Shown in pieces: positions 22,927 through 35,268 of a stretch of DNA of 64,000 nt. Positions within the stretch are counted from its first letter, which is position 1; each line of letters starts with the position of its first letter. The notes under the pieces are model-generated. The model was not told the origin of the DNA, made no database searches, and saw only the letters and a list, made by a program, of their open reading frames with translations. The stretch lies in contig NW_025064957.1 of NCBI RefSeq assembly GCF_019112545.1, positions 31,314 to 95,313 of the forward strand, written 5' to 3'. A program made the position numbers and the translations under genes. This DNA is from Guyanagaster necrorhizus (Eukaryota > Basidiomycota > Agaricomycetes > Agaricales > Physalacriaceae).

Positions 22927-24336
22927 CGACATCCTATCCAAGAGACGTATCCCGTTGTAGGCTGCGCGATCGTATCCTAGGACAAATGTCGGACACTTGT
23001 CGGACGTTCGTCTTGCTGCCACGGATCCTTTTGGACCTAAAGGACGATGAAACATGACATCAGATCGTTCGTCAGCAACCGAAGGCCCGATATCCGTGTC
23101 AGAGACACATCGAGGATCGAAATGCTCCTACTATTCATGGAGCTATCTGTCTTGTTCAGCAATAACGCGTAGGTGCTCTGTCACGTTCGAACAGCTGATA
23201 GATCCCCAGAGGTAATAATTGCATTGAGCAGCAAAACTCGATAGACATGTGTATGCATAGAAATGGCTGTCTGCGCGTCAGACAAGAGTATGAAAAGCAG
23301 ACGCGGGAACGCACAGACGATATGATCACAGCGGAACGCTTGTAGTCGATGGCAGGTGGATGGATTGATTAGTTCGTCTAGCTGCGGAACAGCCGCTCTG
23401 TATCTACGCTGCCCCTAAACGGACACATGCTACGCTCTGGTTCCGCCTCCGCCTTCTCCTATCTACGCTCCCAACAGCCCGATCCGGATGATTGAGGTAG
23501 AGTAGCGAACTAGAGAAGATCAGCAAGATGCTCTACAGAGGAAAGAGAGACTCACGCGCTGTCAAAACTTCCTGGTTCCGTACACATGAAGTCACCAGGG
23601 AAGCACTCGGTCCTCTCATTCCAAGTGACGAAAGCCGATTGGTTCAAATGGGCATTGAGAGAGACCGGCATACATACGAGCCGTGGATTCCTTCTTCTCT
23701 TGGTGGCCGCAATTATCCCTTCCCGCTACTGGAGAGATGAGGATTCTTTTAAAGCGTCGCAACGACGGCGCTGCTTACTAATGTCCCCCGTCAGGCTAGG
23801 AACTCCGCTCTTGGCCCTTGTTCTTGCTATAAACCAGTGAAGGCGAGGTTTATCTCTTGAGTGGAAATCATCACGAAAGGCAGGTAGGCGAGTAGTTTGC
23901 ATATGCTGATGGTGGTAGGTGAAGGAAGGGTGACGATTGCTTGGTTGGACTCGGAAGTCTCCGTATCGTTTGCAGACAACGCGTCGACTCCTCGCGCGTC
24001 GCCGATGCTGAGGGAAGGTCAAACATAATTGGATTTTGTTTCGTTGGAATGTACCGAAATGTTGATGAACGATGCGCAGCATCCTGACAATTGGATGTCA
24101 TGGTAGCGAATAAATACTACTGGGCAAAAGTGAGTCCACTTGAGCCAAGAAATAACGAAAGATAACAGGCGCACCCGTGAGCTATAAGATCGTTCCTTCA
24201 ACGAGGTCATCAAGGCACTGGAACGTGGATATCAACATAAGCCGATGCAATGAAGATGGCAACGACACGCCCAGGAAGATGATGGAACTTGAGCACGAGG
24301 GTAAAAAGCAAGAGGCAACGGGCAAGAGATTTTCAA
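22927..24336 (+). repeat. Repeat B, plus-strand copy
   Basis: About 1.4 kb matches 43087-44429 in inverted orientation at high identity. Relative to the other copy it has about 160 extra bases near 23325-23490 and lacks about 95 bases near 24266. No terminal inverted repeats or target duplications are visible. A basic 118-codon frame (24082-23726, minus) is matched by a 124-codon frame in the other copy (43402-43776). A TATAAA-like box lies at about 23828. Function unknown. Confidence 0.82.
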
Positions 24337-25123
24337 ACTTGTGGCTCTTTGATCCTTACCATCGCGTCCATATTTCATTTTGGCCGCGACAAGTCCTACC
24401 ATGCTCCTTGTGCTCTTTCCTTACTGAACATTATGGTTCCTATGGTTCCAAAACTCGATATTCAAATATCTGCGGTCCCGACATTGACAGAGCGACGTCG
24501 GACGATGGTACAGTACATTCAACGTAGCTCAAGCAGGCTGCCAGTGATATTGTCAAAATTGTAGAGGAGTAAATCTGCATGCTACAGGCATGTTGTACGA
24601 CCTCTTACCGTGCTTGTTATTTCTATTTGACACCCCTCATTTTGTAGACAAATCTATCTCATTAGCCCGGCGACTGAAGAGGAGAATATTTCACCACCAT
24701 CCGGTACAACCGTAAAGCGTACATTAGAGGCTACGACCTACAGTCTATTGATAATCCATCGGATTCTCGACAAACTACCTTTGCACTCTCTGTTCCCTCA
24801 GCCAAGTCGTAAACTGGGACAGAGCAGGGATGGCGGTCAAAGCACATGACTGCAGCTGCTGTGAAGATAGTCCGCCTTGAATAGTTGCCTTTGCTTCGCC
24901 ATACTCGATAGCTGGCGATCAGTATCCTCACAGTCTTAGTACTGGTGGCGAGTTGGATTGCCTTAATACTCGGGGGTGCTGTCTGAAATCATACATAGGT
25001 CCAACCTTCCAAGCACATCAAAATCTGTGGAATTAACTATGACCCTTGATTAGGATGCGCCCCTCCTGAATTCCTTTATTGCATCTTAAACTGAACCACT
25101 TTTATGCCTCATCAACTGATGAA
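24337..25123. other. Intergenic DNA, no recognised gene
   Basis: Only short unconvincing frames are present. It ends at the C1 target site TAAAG (25124-25128). Confidence 0.5.
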
Positions 25124-25128
25124 TAAAG

Positions 25129-25369
25129 TGTTGGAGGATATCCGTACGTTTCATCTTATCTTACTTTTGATCACTCGCTCTATTTGCCTTATATATACTT
25201 ACACCTCCTGTCGTTTCCCGATCACCTATATAGTCCAGCTGTTCCTATCTGTATGCCTCAGTCACTTCACCCATGTTGTGCCCAACTGAGGTATGTATAT
25301 CCCTACTGTGCTTATGACTATGATACTTACATTTGTTCATAGATACTCACATATATTCTTCTGTCAATA
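25129..25369 (+). repeat. C1 5' LTR
   Basis: TGTTGGAGGATATCC...TTCTGTCAATA, 241 bp. It differs from the first 241 bp of the 3' LTR at five sites, all TpG/CpA here against CpG there. Confidence 0.92.
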
Positions 25370-25383
25370 GGTTATGAGGCCCT
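25370..25383 (+). promoter_or_regulatory. C1 primer-binding site (half-tRNA type)
   Basis: GGTTATGAGGCCCT follows the LTR. With one extra A it corresponds to GGTTATGGGCCC, complementary to the anticodon arm of initiator Met-tRNA, as in Drosophila copia. The better-preserved version is in C2. Confidence 0.6.
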
Positions 25384-25496
25384 GTTGCCTATAACTACTC
25401 AGTCAAGAAGAATACGCAATGGAATTTCGACTCAACTTACTGCTTGAATTTATACCATACCACTACCCTCACCACTTTACACCACACCCCTAAACG

Positions 25497-28400
25497 ATGT
25501 TGTTGATGTTGGGAGTCACTATCCTCCCTGACACAAGTAGCCATTTCAACAGAAAGAACTATGCCTCATGGAAACTCCAACTTACTGAGTTACTGAAGGG
25601 AAAAGGCCTATGGGGATACATTGCAGGAACTACTGTCTGTCCTGCCATCCCCACTACCACTACCACAGCCACCGCTACTACCACACCCCTCCCACCAGAC
25701 CCTACTCCCATATACTCATCCTCTCCCTCATATGATGAGTGGGTCTTTCGTGATCAGCTCGCCCACTCAAACATTGTCCTCAACGTTCTTGACCCCATTG
25801 GTCTAGGGGTCAAGACTGACAGAACGGCAAAGGAATGCTGGGACTCTGTTGCTGCAGAACATGCAAAGAAAATGGATATGGCCCTTTCTGAGGCTGAGGC
25901 ATTGCTGAATGCGGCGAAGTTTGACAGGAACAGTGACATCAATATCCACATCGCCAACCTGCGCACGAAATGATGAGCTGTGAATGACCTCCGAACCACA
26001 GCATTGAGTGATCAGGAGTTCAAGGGAATAATTATTCACTCAATAATCCTGACTGATCACTGGATGCCTATCCTCCCAAGTTTATATGGCATGCCAACAT
26101 TCTCTGATGTGTTTTCCCATCTCCAAACCCATGCCGCCATGCTTCGTGCAGTGGGTAAAGGTCCTGCCAACTCTCAAGCACTTGCAGCTGGAGTCGGAAC
26201 CTCTGTCATGGTACGTGGATGTCGCAATCCAGATTGCAAGGCCCATGATAAGACTAGGCACACCACCGAGAATTGTTATTGGCCAGGAGGGGGAAAGGAG
26301 AGACAATTTCCTGTCAACTTCGGCTGACCTCGCCATGCAAACCAGGCAATCTCGAACACCATGGCTGATACTACAAGGCATTTTGTACTTGCTATGTGTG
26401 CTACTACAGTGGAAGCCGATCATGATAATGATGGCATTGTAATTGAGGATGGCAGCACTGGTGAGAGGATATACGAGTGGAATGGTACCCATTCCTTCTG
26501 GCGCTGGGATGAAACAGAGAGCAGCACTATATTGATGTCGAAGGTTGAAGAAGAGACAGACCTCGAAATGCCTCCTCTCACTGACGTCGATGACTCTGAT
26601 GACTCTGATGTTGCTGGAGACGATGAGATACCTTCTGTCAAGAGTATAGACACTAGCAAGGCCAACATTGAGAATGTAGGACACTTTACATGCGAGGCTG
26701 ACCCTGCTACAACAGCCTTTGTCATGACTACATTCGAAGGCCATACCCCAGCCATCACTTTAACCTTCATGGATTCTGGCACGAGCAACTACTTCTTCAG
26801 GAATCGTGACGACTTCACAGAGTACATGCCAGTAGCTTTCCATACTGGCTCATCTGCAGTTGAGGGAAAGGGAACATTCGAGATTCTGGGCCAGGGTACA
26901 GCAACAAAGGTCTTCAGACTGAATGGAAGAGATATTAAGCTCACCTTCAAAAATGCCTTGCATTCACCTTCACTCGCCACAAATCTCATCTCCATAAGCA
27001 TCTTAGACAAGGCTGGGTTGTCAACTGTGTTCTCTGATGGCCGTGCAGTTGTCCAGGATAAGTCTGGTAAAGAGATCTTTGCTGGGTGAGGCTCAGATGG
27101 CATGTATGTGCTGGATGCTGCACCTAGCCCCCAAGCTATAGCATCCTGCTCATCTCCCACTTTGCTGAGTACTTGGCACCATCGTTTTGTCCACATGAGC
27201 CCTGCAAAAATCGAGGAGATGGCATCAAAAAGGCTGGTGGATGGCTTGGAAATTACCTCAGAGCCTATCCAGGGACGCTGCAAGGACTGTATTCTAGTGA
27301 GACATGCTCGCCATCTCTTCGATGAGCCCACCGATCCCAACATCGACCCACTGGAGCTTGTTGCAACAGATATGTGGGGACCATCTCGAATGGCATCACT
27401 GAGTGGAAAGACTTATATGATGATATTCATCGATAGTGGTACATCGTTCAAAGCAGGGGAATTCCTGGCAGACAAAGCAGATGACACTACCGTGGCTGCT
27501 TTTGACAGATACAGGCACATGGCTGAGACCCAGACTGGCTGAAAGCTTAAGTGTATATGTGCTGATCATGCTTTTGCAGGGGTAAAGTGGAAACAATATT
27601 GTGAGGAGCATGGGATCATCCTGGAATTAACTGCACCCCACTCATCAGCCCAGAATGGATTAGCTGAATGTGCTCTACACACCACCATGGAGGATACAAG
27701 AGCTCTACTAAGTGACTCTGGCCTTGCTGACCACTACTGGGCTGAGGCTGCCTCTATGTCAATCTTCACACGAAACCTTGTTCCTTCGAGTCGCCATCCT
27801 GGAGTGGTACCAGCAGAGGGTTTCTCGAAGTGATGACAGAATATGGGATTTTTATGAGTGTTCGGATCCACTTGCTGGGCAAAGAAACCTATAGCTGGTG
27901 GAGTTTTGGTAGATGGCGGAAGCAAACTCAATGATCGATCAAAGAAATGCATCTTTCTGAGATACTCAGGGTCCAATTACCATGTACTTGATCAATCAGG
28001 ATGTGTGTTCATGTCTCGTGATGTCATCTTTGATGAAGGACCAGCGCACCGAAGTGTGAGTGTAGGGGAGATGGAGGACGAACCTGCACTCACCACTTCT
28101 ACTCATACCGAGATGCCTATGCCAACCGAGCCAACCGAGCAAATGCCAGATGCTCTCACAGAACCAACTTTTCGCCGATCAATGTGCTTAATGCGTCCCA
28201 GTGCTGATGCTGCTGAATCTCTGATGTCAAAGCAACGAGAGGCTGAGGCCCATGCAAGCGGAAATGACTGGGCAACCAACAGCAAACAGCCACATGCTTC
28301 AATGGCTTCTGGTAATCCACCTGACCCATACATCCCACGAAATCATCAAGATGCACTGCGTGTTGATGAAGAGCGATAGAAGGCAGCTATGGATGTGGAA

Positions 28401-29897
28401 TACCAAATGCATATGACGAAGCATATGTGGGACCTAGTCGACAGACCAGTAGGTGTGAACATGATGGATTGTAAATGGGTCTATGGTATGAAATGAGATG
28501 GTGATGGTAACTGGATCAGAGACAAGGTGAGGCTCATTGGGAAGAGCTATACTCAACAGTATGGACTCGACTATAATGACACTTGGGCTGTGGTGACCCG
28601 TCTCGAATCCGTACAGATGTCGGCTGCTGTTGCAGCAAAGCTCGATCTTGTCCTATGGCAAGTGGACTTCATTTCGGCATACTTGAATAGTGAGACAAAA
28701 GAAGACATCTATATGCGTCAGCCTCCAGGGTACGTAGTCGAAGGACAAGAGGATAAGGTGTGCAAACTTGTCCATACTATTTATGGAACTATGCAGGGTG
28801 GCCATGATTGGTTCGAGATGCTTGGGAAAATCTATGAAGACCTTGGATACCATGCATCGAAGGCAGACCCATGTGTATGCACCATTGGCAAGCCTGGAGA
28901 TGAGTATACCATCACAGACACTTACACTGACGATGTGTGGGGAGCATCGTCGACTACAGAGGAGGCAAGCCGACGGAAGAAGGAATTAGAGGAGAAATGG
29001 GAGCTCACCGATATGGGGGAGAACTGTTACTTTCTGGGGATGAAGATTGAACAAGACCTTGAAGCTGGCACCATCACCTTCTCGCAGCATCCATATTGGG
29101 AGAATGTATTTTTGGACTTCAACCTTGGATACGTATGATCACGGACCACCCCCCTACCTGTTGGAATCGTACTCGACATGTCACAGTCTCCGAATACCCA
29201 AGCAGAGAAGGACACTATGGAAAGATTCCCATACCGATGACTGCTAGGCCGCATTATGTGGGGACAGCTTGCAACTCGTCCCGACTTGTGCTTTCCTGTG
29301 AGCCTGCTCGCTCGCTTCCAGTCTAACCCAGGAATAGAGCACTGGAAAGCATTAATACATGTCCTTGGGTATATAAAGGAGACAATGGACCTTGGTATCT
29401 CCTTCTCGCATGAGCAGCCGTTAACACCTGTTGGATTTGTAGATGCGGACTATGGGGGTTGTAGGGACACGACTCGTTCGACATCTGGCTACGTCTTCAC
29501 CATGGCGGGTGGTCCGATTTGCTGGAGCTCAAAGCGTCAGGCTACCATCGCCCTGTCCACTGTTGAGGCTGAATACATTTCCCTTACTCGTGCAGCACAA
29601 CAGATGATGTGGATATTGTCTTGGATGGATGAGGTCCAACTACCTCAACCTCGCCCCGGTGTATTGTATGGTGACAACCAGGGTGCTGTAGCATTAACAA
29701 CAAACACACGGTCCCATCAGAAAGTCAAGCATATCCGCATTCGAGAGCATTTCATTAGGGAGCTCATGAAGGACGGCGAATTACGTGTCGAGTTTGTTCG
29801 AGGGAACGCAAACCCTGCAGATATGTTCACCAAGCCCTTGCCTCATGATACGCACAATGGTTACTTTGAGATGCTCAACGTTATCCCAGTAGATTGA
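25497..29897 (+). pseudogene. C1 copia Gag-Pol, broken
   Basis: Gag starts near 25497 (SSHFNRKNYASWKLQL) and has a CX4CX7HX4C knuckle near 26220-26280. Protease has MDSGTSNYFF near 26770. Integrase has its pre-integrase WHHRFVHMSPAKI at 27180 and core ATDMWGPS at 27370. RT has WQVDFISAYLNSE near 28665 and TDTYTDDVWG near 28920. RNase H has VDADYGGCRDTTRSTSGYVF near 29440 and ends with DMFTKPLP near 29830. In-frame TGA codons stop it near 25972, 26324, 27087 and 27540, and TAG near 28377, with frame changes near 27800 and 29140. It is not functional. Confidence 0.88.
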
Positions 29898-29912
29898 ACG
29901 GATATGGGGGAG

Positions 29913-30230
29913 TGTTGGAGGATATCCGTACGTTTCATCTTATCTTACTTTTGATCACTCGCTCTATTTGCCTTATATATACTTACACCTCCTGTCGTTT
30001 CCCGATCACCTATATAGTCCAGCCGTTCCTATCTGTATGCCTCAGTCGCTTCACCCATGTTGTGCCCGACTGAGGTATGTATATCCCTACTGTGCTTATG
30101 ACTATGATACTTACATTCGTTCGTAGATACTCACATATATTCTTCTGTCAATAGGTACAGTAGACTCAATACAGTTGCTTCACCCACGTTGTGCCCGACT
30201 GAGATACTCACATATATTCTTCTGTCAATA
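29913..30230 (+). repeat. C1 3' LTR with partial terminal duplication
   Basis: The normal 241-bp LTR ends at 30153 (TCTGTCAATA). Bases 30154-30230 then repeat a shortened version of the LTR's last part (GCTTCACCCACGTTGTGCCC and GATACTCACATATATTC), ending again in TCTGTCAATA. The target duplication TAAAG follows the second end, not the first. Confidence 0.85.
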
Positions 30231-30235
30231 TAAAG

Positions 30236-31090
30236 AACAGCCGGTGCAGTTCCTGCCGAATTGTCACTACGTCGCAGAACAGCACCCTCCGCGTCTGTTG
30301 CCAAATTCGTTATCTAGATCATCTCAAACAACACTGCCATTCTTGTTCTGTACACCCTTTTTCCGTCGTAGGCCTCGGATGCTGTCTAGTAGGAGCTATG
30401 GGCATGGTCCATCCCCTCCGTGACCACGAGACGTATGCTATACTTCTCCGTTTGTCCATAGTCAAATCTGCAACTTGCACTAGCTATCCCACATTCCCTA
30501 TCGGACCTAGCGATACGGTTCCACTTTCATCTCCGTCGATCTGCTGCGTTGACCGCTTTGGCTACCCGACTTCTAAGATCAAAATAGAGCTACGTCGGAA
30601 CTTTTCAATTTGAGACAAAAGACAGCGATGCAGCCTCATAATAACCCAATTAACCTGCTACTTCACGTATCGTTACATCACCTTAAGAACACCGCATCGC
30701 TGGTGCGCTGTGTCGAGTCTCCATCGGGACGTTGCTGCGTTAGGTAGCTAGGTAGTGTTACTCGGCAGTAGCGAACGCCGATTGCAGAAATGTGTACGCA
30801 GTATGGGCCGATGTTCCGAAATGCACGACGCACGAGAACGGGATGACCGAGCTTCCCTTTCTCTTCAATGAGGGTCGCAGCTGGCTTGGCGTACGGCATA
30901 TACGCTGGTTGAAGTAATCAATCAGAGCACTATGAAGGAGCTTTCCTTCCCCTATGACGCACTCGATGGGAAGGAGTCTGGCTAAACACCTACTTCTGAC
31001 GACAAATATAGGGATTGCATCACAATATTGAAGATAAGTCGTCGCGCTTATAAGCCACAGACTTTGGGACTCTAATTCCCTACCCAAAAT
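30236..31090. other. Intergenic DNA upstream of the O-methyltransferase
   Basis: No coding region or RNA gene is recognised. It must contain the promoter of the O-methyltransferase, but no clear TATA box is visible close to its ATG. Confidence 0.45.
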
Positions 31091-32858
31091 ATGACTTCCC
31101 AGCTGTCCCAGCTTGTCTCTCTCATCTCAAACGCCACCAAATCCGTAGAGGATGCCTTCGCAAAGACAGCTAAACCTGACGTCCCTTCGTTGGACGACAC
31201 CACTCCCCATCCCTTAGATGATCAGGTATCATCTACGGAGATGAGAGAAGCCATCCAGACGATAGAGGGCGCATGCGCGCAGCTCTGCGCTCTCGTTGCT
31301 CACCCTAACCGTGCCATGCTGAACGTAAGGTTTTTGTTAGGATTGAACAGCACTCACCATTAACCCCCTGGCAGAGAGTATTCAACGTAAGTGTGTCCAT
31401 CAGTGGCCAAACCTGTCTAATACGATCTTCTATAGATGTTTGAACCAGCGTGTATCCGCGCCGTCATCAATTTCAACATTGCTGACCACCTCCTCGACAA
31501 ACCGGAAGGCGTTCACATGACAGAGCTCGGCAAATTATCAGGTGTAGAACCTCGCAAGCTGGGCAGAATCATGAGACTCCTCGCAAGCAATCATTGCTTC
31601 CGTGAAGGTAGGCTCCCGCTTCTCTGTTTGTTTGTTTTCTTGCTAACAAGTTGCAGTCAACCCCAACGTCTTCGCGAACAATCGGCTCAGTATGATGCTC
31701 TTGAGCACAAACGGTGCATCAGCCTTTTCCGATCTTATGTGAGTCCGGTCCTCGAATGAAAGAACAAAACGCCAACATGATCCATCTCTGCTTCAGAACA
31801 GACGAGACAAACAAAGCGGCCGCCATGCTCACCGAAAACTTGAAGGATCCGGATTGGGGACATTCATATTCGCCTACCCACACTCCTTTCAACTCCTGGA
31901 GCAAGTATCCTGGAACAATATTCTCGTGGTATCAGGGTCCGGTATGTGTCGCGTTCCATTGACATTCAGGTTCTTGTGTTCAGAATTGGAACAGGGAACA
32001 GATATCGGAGCTGCGAAAGGCATCCGTTTCGGGAAGGGAATGAAAGGATGGGGCGACTTCCTTGAAACGTCGGCTGTCGTCAATGTATTCCCGTGGAGCG
32101 ATCTTCGTGATGGTGCCATTGTATGCGATATGGGAGGAGGAATCGGGGTCGTCTCTATGCAGTTGGTTGATGCCTATCCCAACCTTCACATCGTGCTTCA
32201 AGATGTACCTGCACAGATCGAAGTGGCAAAGAACGAAGTTTGGCCAAAGTTCTGCCCAATGGCTATTGGCGAAGGGCGCGTAGAATTCAAAACTATGGAT
32301 TTCTTTGCGGAATTACCGGTCAAAGGCTGTGATGTGTACTTTGTGAGCACGCCATCTCATGCTGATTGTTTCTCCCTTTGACCATAATGATCCGAAGCTG
32401 AAAAATATCTTGTTAGTCGCATCCTCATGAAGCCTGGGCCGGGTACTTACCATTTTTTCTAGACACGACTGGCCGGACAAAGAATGCAAAATGATTTTAA
32501 GGAATTTGGTGAACGCTATGTCGGCGAATAGTCGTCTGCTAATCAGTACGTTTCCTCTCTGCTATGTCTTCCGCCGCTGACTATGGTCGCAGACGACTAC
32601 ATCATTCAGCACGTGAATAGAGACAGCAACACGCCCGAGTCGGTATCAGATCTTAAGCTAGCGCCGGAACCTCTTCTGCCCAACTACGGTGCGGGGGGCA
32701 TGACCCAGTACAACATGGATCTGGCAGTGATGTGCTTGTTCAACAGTCAAGAGCGCACTTTGGAGCATTTCATTGAAATGTGCCAGGAGGTTGGCTTGAA
32801 GTTTGTGCGTGTATGGGATGCAGGGGAGACCAGTGTTATCGAATTTTGTTTGGAGTGA
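31091..32858 (+). CDS. Fungal S-adenosylmethionine-dependent O-methyltransferase (COMT type)
   Basis: Nine exons give 451 codons: 31091-31324, 31375-31386, 31436-31607, 31657-31738, 31797-31941, 31995-32342, 32398-32411, 32463-32545, 32593-32858. All introns are 47-58 bp GT-AG, and phases agree throughout. Two exons are tiny (12 and 14 nt). The N-terminal half has the dimerisation/winged-helix part (FEPACIRAVINFNIADHLL; LGKLSGVEPRKLGRIMRLL). The SAM site is IVCDMGGGIGVVS, followed by LHIVLQDVP and the joined LKNILHDWPD motif that holds the catalytic His. This matches plant-COMT-like enzymes (Methyltransf_2) used on small aromatic or polyketide hydroxyls. Substrate unknown. No broken motif is seen, so it is probably active. 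Confidence 0.9.
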
Positions 32859-33269
32859 AGGCCCGCCCACAGTGGGTCCATCAGAAGGATATGCTAATAA
32901 CATGATTCGAGCGTATATGTAGGGACAAAATCTCTTACCAAAGTATTGAAAGCGAATACTGAGAGGATATCAGCCTAGACTTTCACAAGAGCCTTGCAAA
33001 GATCATGCAAGATTGAGAAGGAGATCTGAGGGGGAAATAGCATACCGCAGACAGGGAAAAATCTCCTTGCATCTCCATCAATCTAGCCCGCAATGCTGCA
33101 TAAATGCTATTTCGTAGTCTTGCTAACCATGTTAACCGGATTTCCTCGTTAAGTACGGCACTGTAGTCAAATGATATGAAGGTTCCGGGGGTGTTCATAA
33201 AGAGATGCCTCATGAAATTACAGAGGTACAGGGAACAAAATTCGACCCTGTGCTAAAATCAAAAGCATT
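32859..33269. other. 3' flank of the O-methyltransferase, no gene seen
   Basis: No frame of interest. Repeat A begins at its right edge. Confidence 0.45.
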
Positions 33270-35136
33270 GGCAAAATATTGCCGTAACGCATCCAGGATC
33301 CTGGCTGGACCAGCAGATATATGCTCCTTCAACGACACCGAGAATCAACGAAGCTGCTACTGAGTCTGTCGTTGTCGTGGTAAGAAGGCAAAAAAGGCGG
33401 GATGATTACGTGAGCCGACAATCTTCGTATCAACTTTCACCCTGCAACTGCTGCCCCTCGATGTCTCGAATTCCCTGCGGCTTCAAGCGAATGGGGCTAC
33501 GAGGAAGTTATTACCTGGTTCATTTACTTGGTGCTGAGCTCACTTTTTCCTTCTGACCCACAATTTTTTGGTGCGTTCATATACTTCAAATCTCAGATAT
33601 GATCATCAACGAGGACTCGAATCGAGATTTCAGTGTCAATCTCGCTACAGGCTGCGGAGAATCTGATGAAACATAAATAATAGACAATGATAATTCTTTC
33701 TGTGCCGAACAAGAAGGTGGTCTTAGTATCGAATTTTTTCCATTCAGTACTAATCTCGCTGAAGTGTCGACGTGTCACTCGAGCGTCGAATTTTTTAGCA
33801 GTCTGAGTACTTTGTCCCTTAAAAGATGCTGTCATTATCGATGAATCTTGCCCCGATTCGGGAGCGTGCACGCGCTACGAAACTCTACTTTGTATCCAAA
33901 AAAGGATCATCTCCGACAGGTAGTAGCCACTCTTCTGGGTTTTCCCCATTCACGTCCCGTTCATAGTGGGTTTCTCTCCGTCTGTAGTTGTAAGTATTAG
34001 AGTCCTTATGCCAATAATCAGGCAAGAGGAATGGGAAAAACACAGTGCGATACCTTTACGGAGATGCAGGGTTCATCAGCACCCGTGTCCGCTCGCAGAA
34101 CAAAGACAATGTCGGACCTTGTTCCTGGGTGGTTCTGTCCTGCTCCCATCTTGATTACAGTTTAACCAGCCGTTGCGGCATCTTCCGCAGGAGAACATGG
34201 CTGAAAATTTCGATCCAGAACTGGTTCACAGGTTACAAAGTTTAAAGTCATTCTTCAACTTGGATCGTTGCAAGAACACCCTCTGACATTTTCCTCCCAC
34301 CTACCCTTGCTTCCGGATCCCTCCCATGGCGGTCAGACAATTTATTTTTGCTCTTACGCCTGTTTCTTTACTTACCTTTATTTTATTCCAGCGCCTTCAA
34401 GCTAAGCACCCACAGATCTATGCCTGCACGTATTCTGGATGCAGGGTGAAAATGACAAGGAAGCACGACGTCCAGCGACATGAAAAGACTCACCTCACAG
34501 GTGAGCCTTTGAAAACACGGTCAGTAATGCATTATATCTTTCTCTTTCTTCTCTGACAATGGTTCTGACACAGAAAATTCCCATGCCCGAGCACTGAGTC
34601 TGGTTGCTCCTTCAGCAGCCTGCAACTCAGCAACCTAAAAGCTCACATCCGGGCTAAGCAGTGAGTCGTCCAATGTTCCGTCTTCCATAATAGTTGTACT
34701 TACCACTGATATCTCAGCTCCGAAGTCGAGCACCTTATGTGCTTCGACTGTAGACCGACGTACAGACGGTTCTCGGATGCCGCCAAATTCGCTGAGCACA
34801 GACGAGTCGAACACCGGCCTACAGAGACATGGAACCTCCGCCCTGGAACCGACCCACACAAGCCCTGCCATGAAGTCGTCAAGGGACCCGAGGGCATCGT
34901 CGGTCGTCCGCCGGTGCTACTCAGCCCTCCCCCACCCCCCGTCGACAAGTTCCCGCTCCCGCCAACCGCTCCTCTGTCACGAACATCGACGCTGCCCATG
35001 TTTATCACCACACCCACTTCGGCACTCCCCAGCCATGAACCCGAACCTCATCGTGATCCTTCTCGCCCTCGGCGGCAGTGGTATCGCGCCCCACAGCCAC
35101 CTCAACATCACCCAAGGCTTTCCTCATCATCAGAGA
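33270..35136 (+). repeat. Repeat A, plus-strand copy (contains the zinc-finger gene)
   Basis: Matches 45263-47070 in inverted orientation, strongly from about 33900 and more weakly on the left. The match covers upstream DNA and all of the zinc-finger coding region. The two copies are about 10 kb apart. Confidence 0.85.
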
Positions 35137-35216
35137 GACCCTGCGACGTTCATCCCGACGAAGTGAAAATGGGTGCATGTGGTGCTCTAGCTCCCGGGGT
35201 GGCGGTGTGCATGTAG
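34326..35216 (+). CDS. C2H2 zinc-finger protein
   Basis: Proposed exons 34326-34519, 34574-34660 and 34718-35216 give 259 codons with consistent phase. Three fingers are visible. The first is CTYSGCRVKMTRKHDVQRH near 34430 (C-X4-C-X12-H-X3-H). The second is CPSTESGCSFSSLQLSNLK near 34585 and its last His is created by splicing at 34660/34718. The third is CFDCRPTYRRFSDAAKFAEH near 34740. A Pro-rich tail follows. The hydrophobic N-terminus (residues 3-22) may really be an in-frame intron (34332-34391, ending TTATTCCAG), giving a start MARLQAKHPQ. A nuclear DNA-binding regulator is the likely role. The tail after about 35137 runs into repeat S and may not be native. Confidence 0.65.
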
Positions 35217-35268
35217 ATGATACCCAGTGATGGGTTGATGATGAAGTGGCACTGGATGAAGGAGAGAG
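35137..35268 (+). repeat. Repeat S, left half (interrupted by C2)
   Basis: CCCGACGAAG...GGATGAAGGAGAGAG matches 45064-45180 in the same (+) orientation. The repeat continues after C2 at 39824-39899. The last five bases, GAGAG (35264-35268), are the C2 target duplication. Confidence 0.85.

Larger units (their letters stand above)
25129..30230 (+). mobile_element. C1: decayed Ty1/copia LTR retrotransposon
   Basis: A 5102-bp element is flanked by the target duplication TAAAG (25124-25128 and 30231-30235). LTRs are 241 bp, but the 3' LTR carries an extra 77-bp partial duplication of its own end. Internal order is Gag with a zinc knuckle, protease, integrase, RT, RNase H, typical of Pseudoviridae. 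A G-rich polypurine tract (GATATGGGGGAG) precedes the 3' LTR. Coding is broken by several stops and frameshifts. Confidence 0.92.

Noticed and set aside
22927..24336. Repeat B as a classical DNA transposon or LTR
   Set aside because: No terminal inverted repeats, TG/CA ends, target duplication or transposase were found at either copy.
32343..32462. Apparent frameshift or damage near the LHDW motif of the O-methyltransferase
   Set aside because: It is resolved by a 14-nt exon (32398-32411) between introns of 55 and 51 bp. The motif and phase are then perfect, so the gene is not broken.
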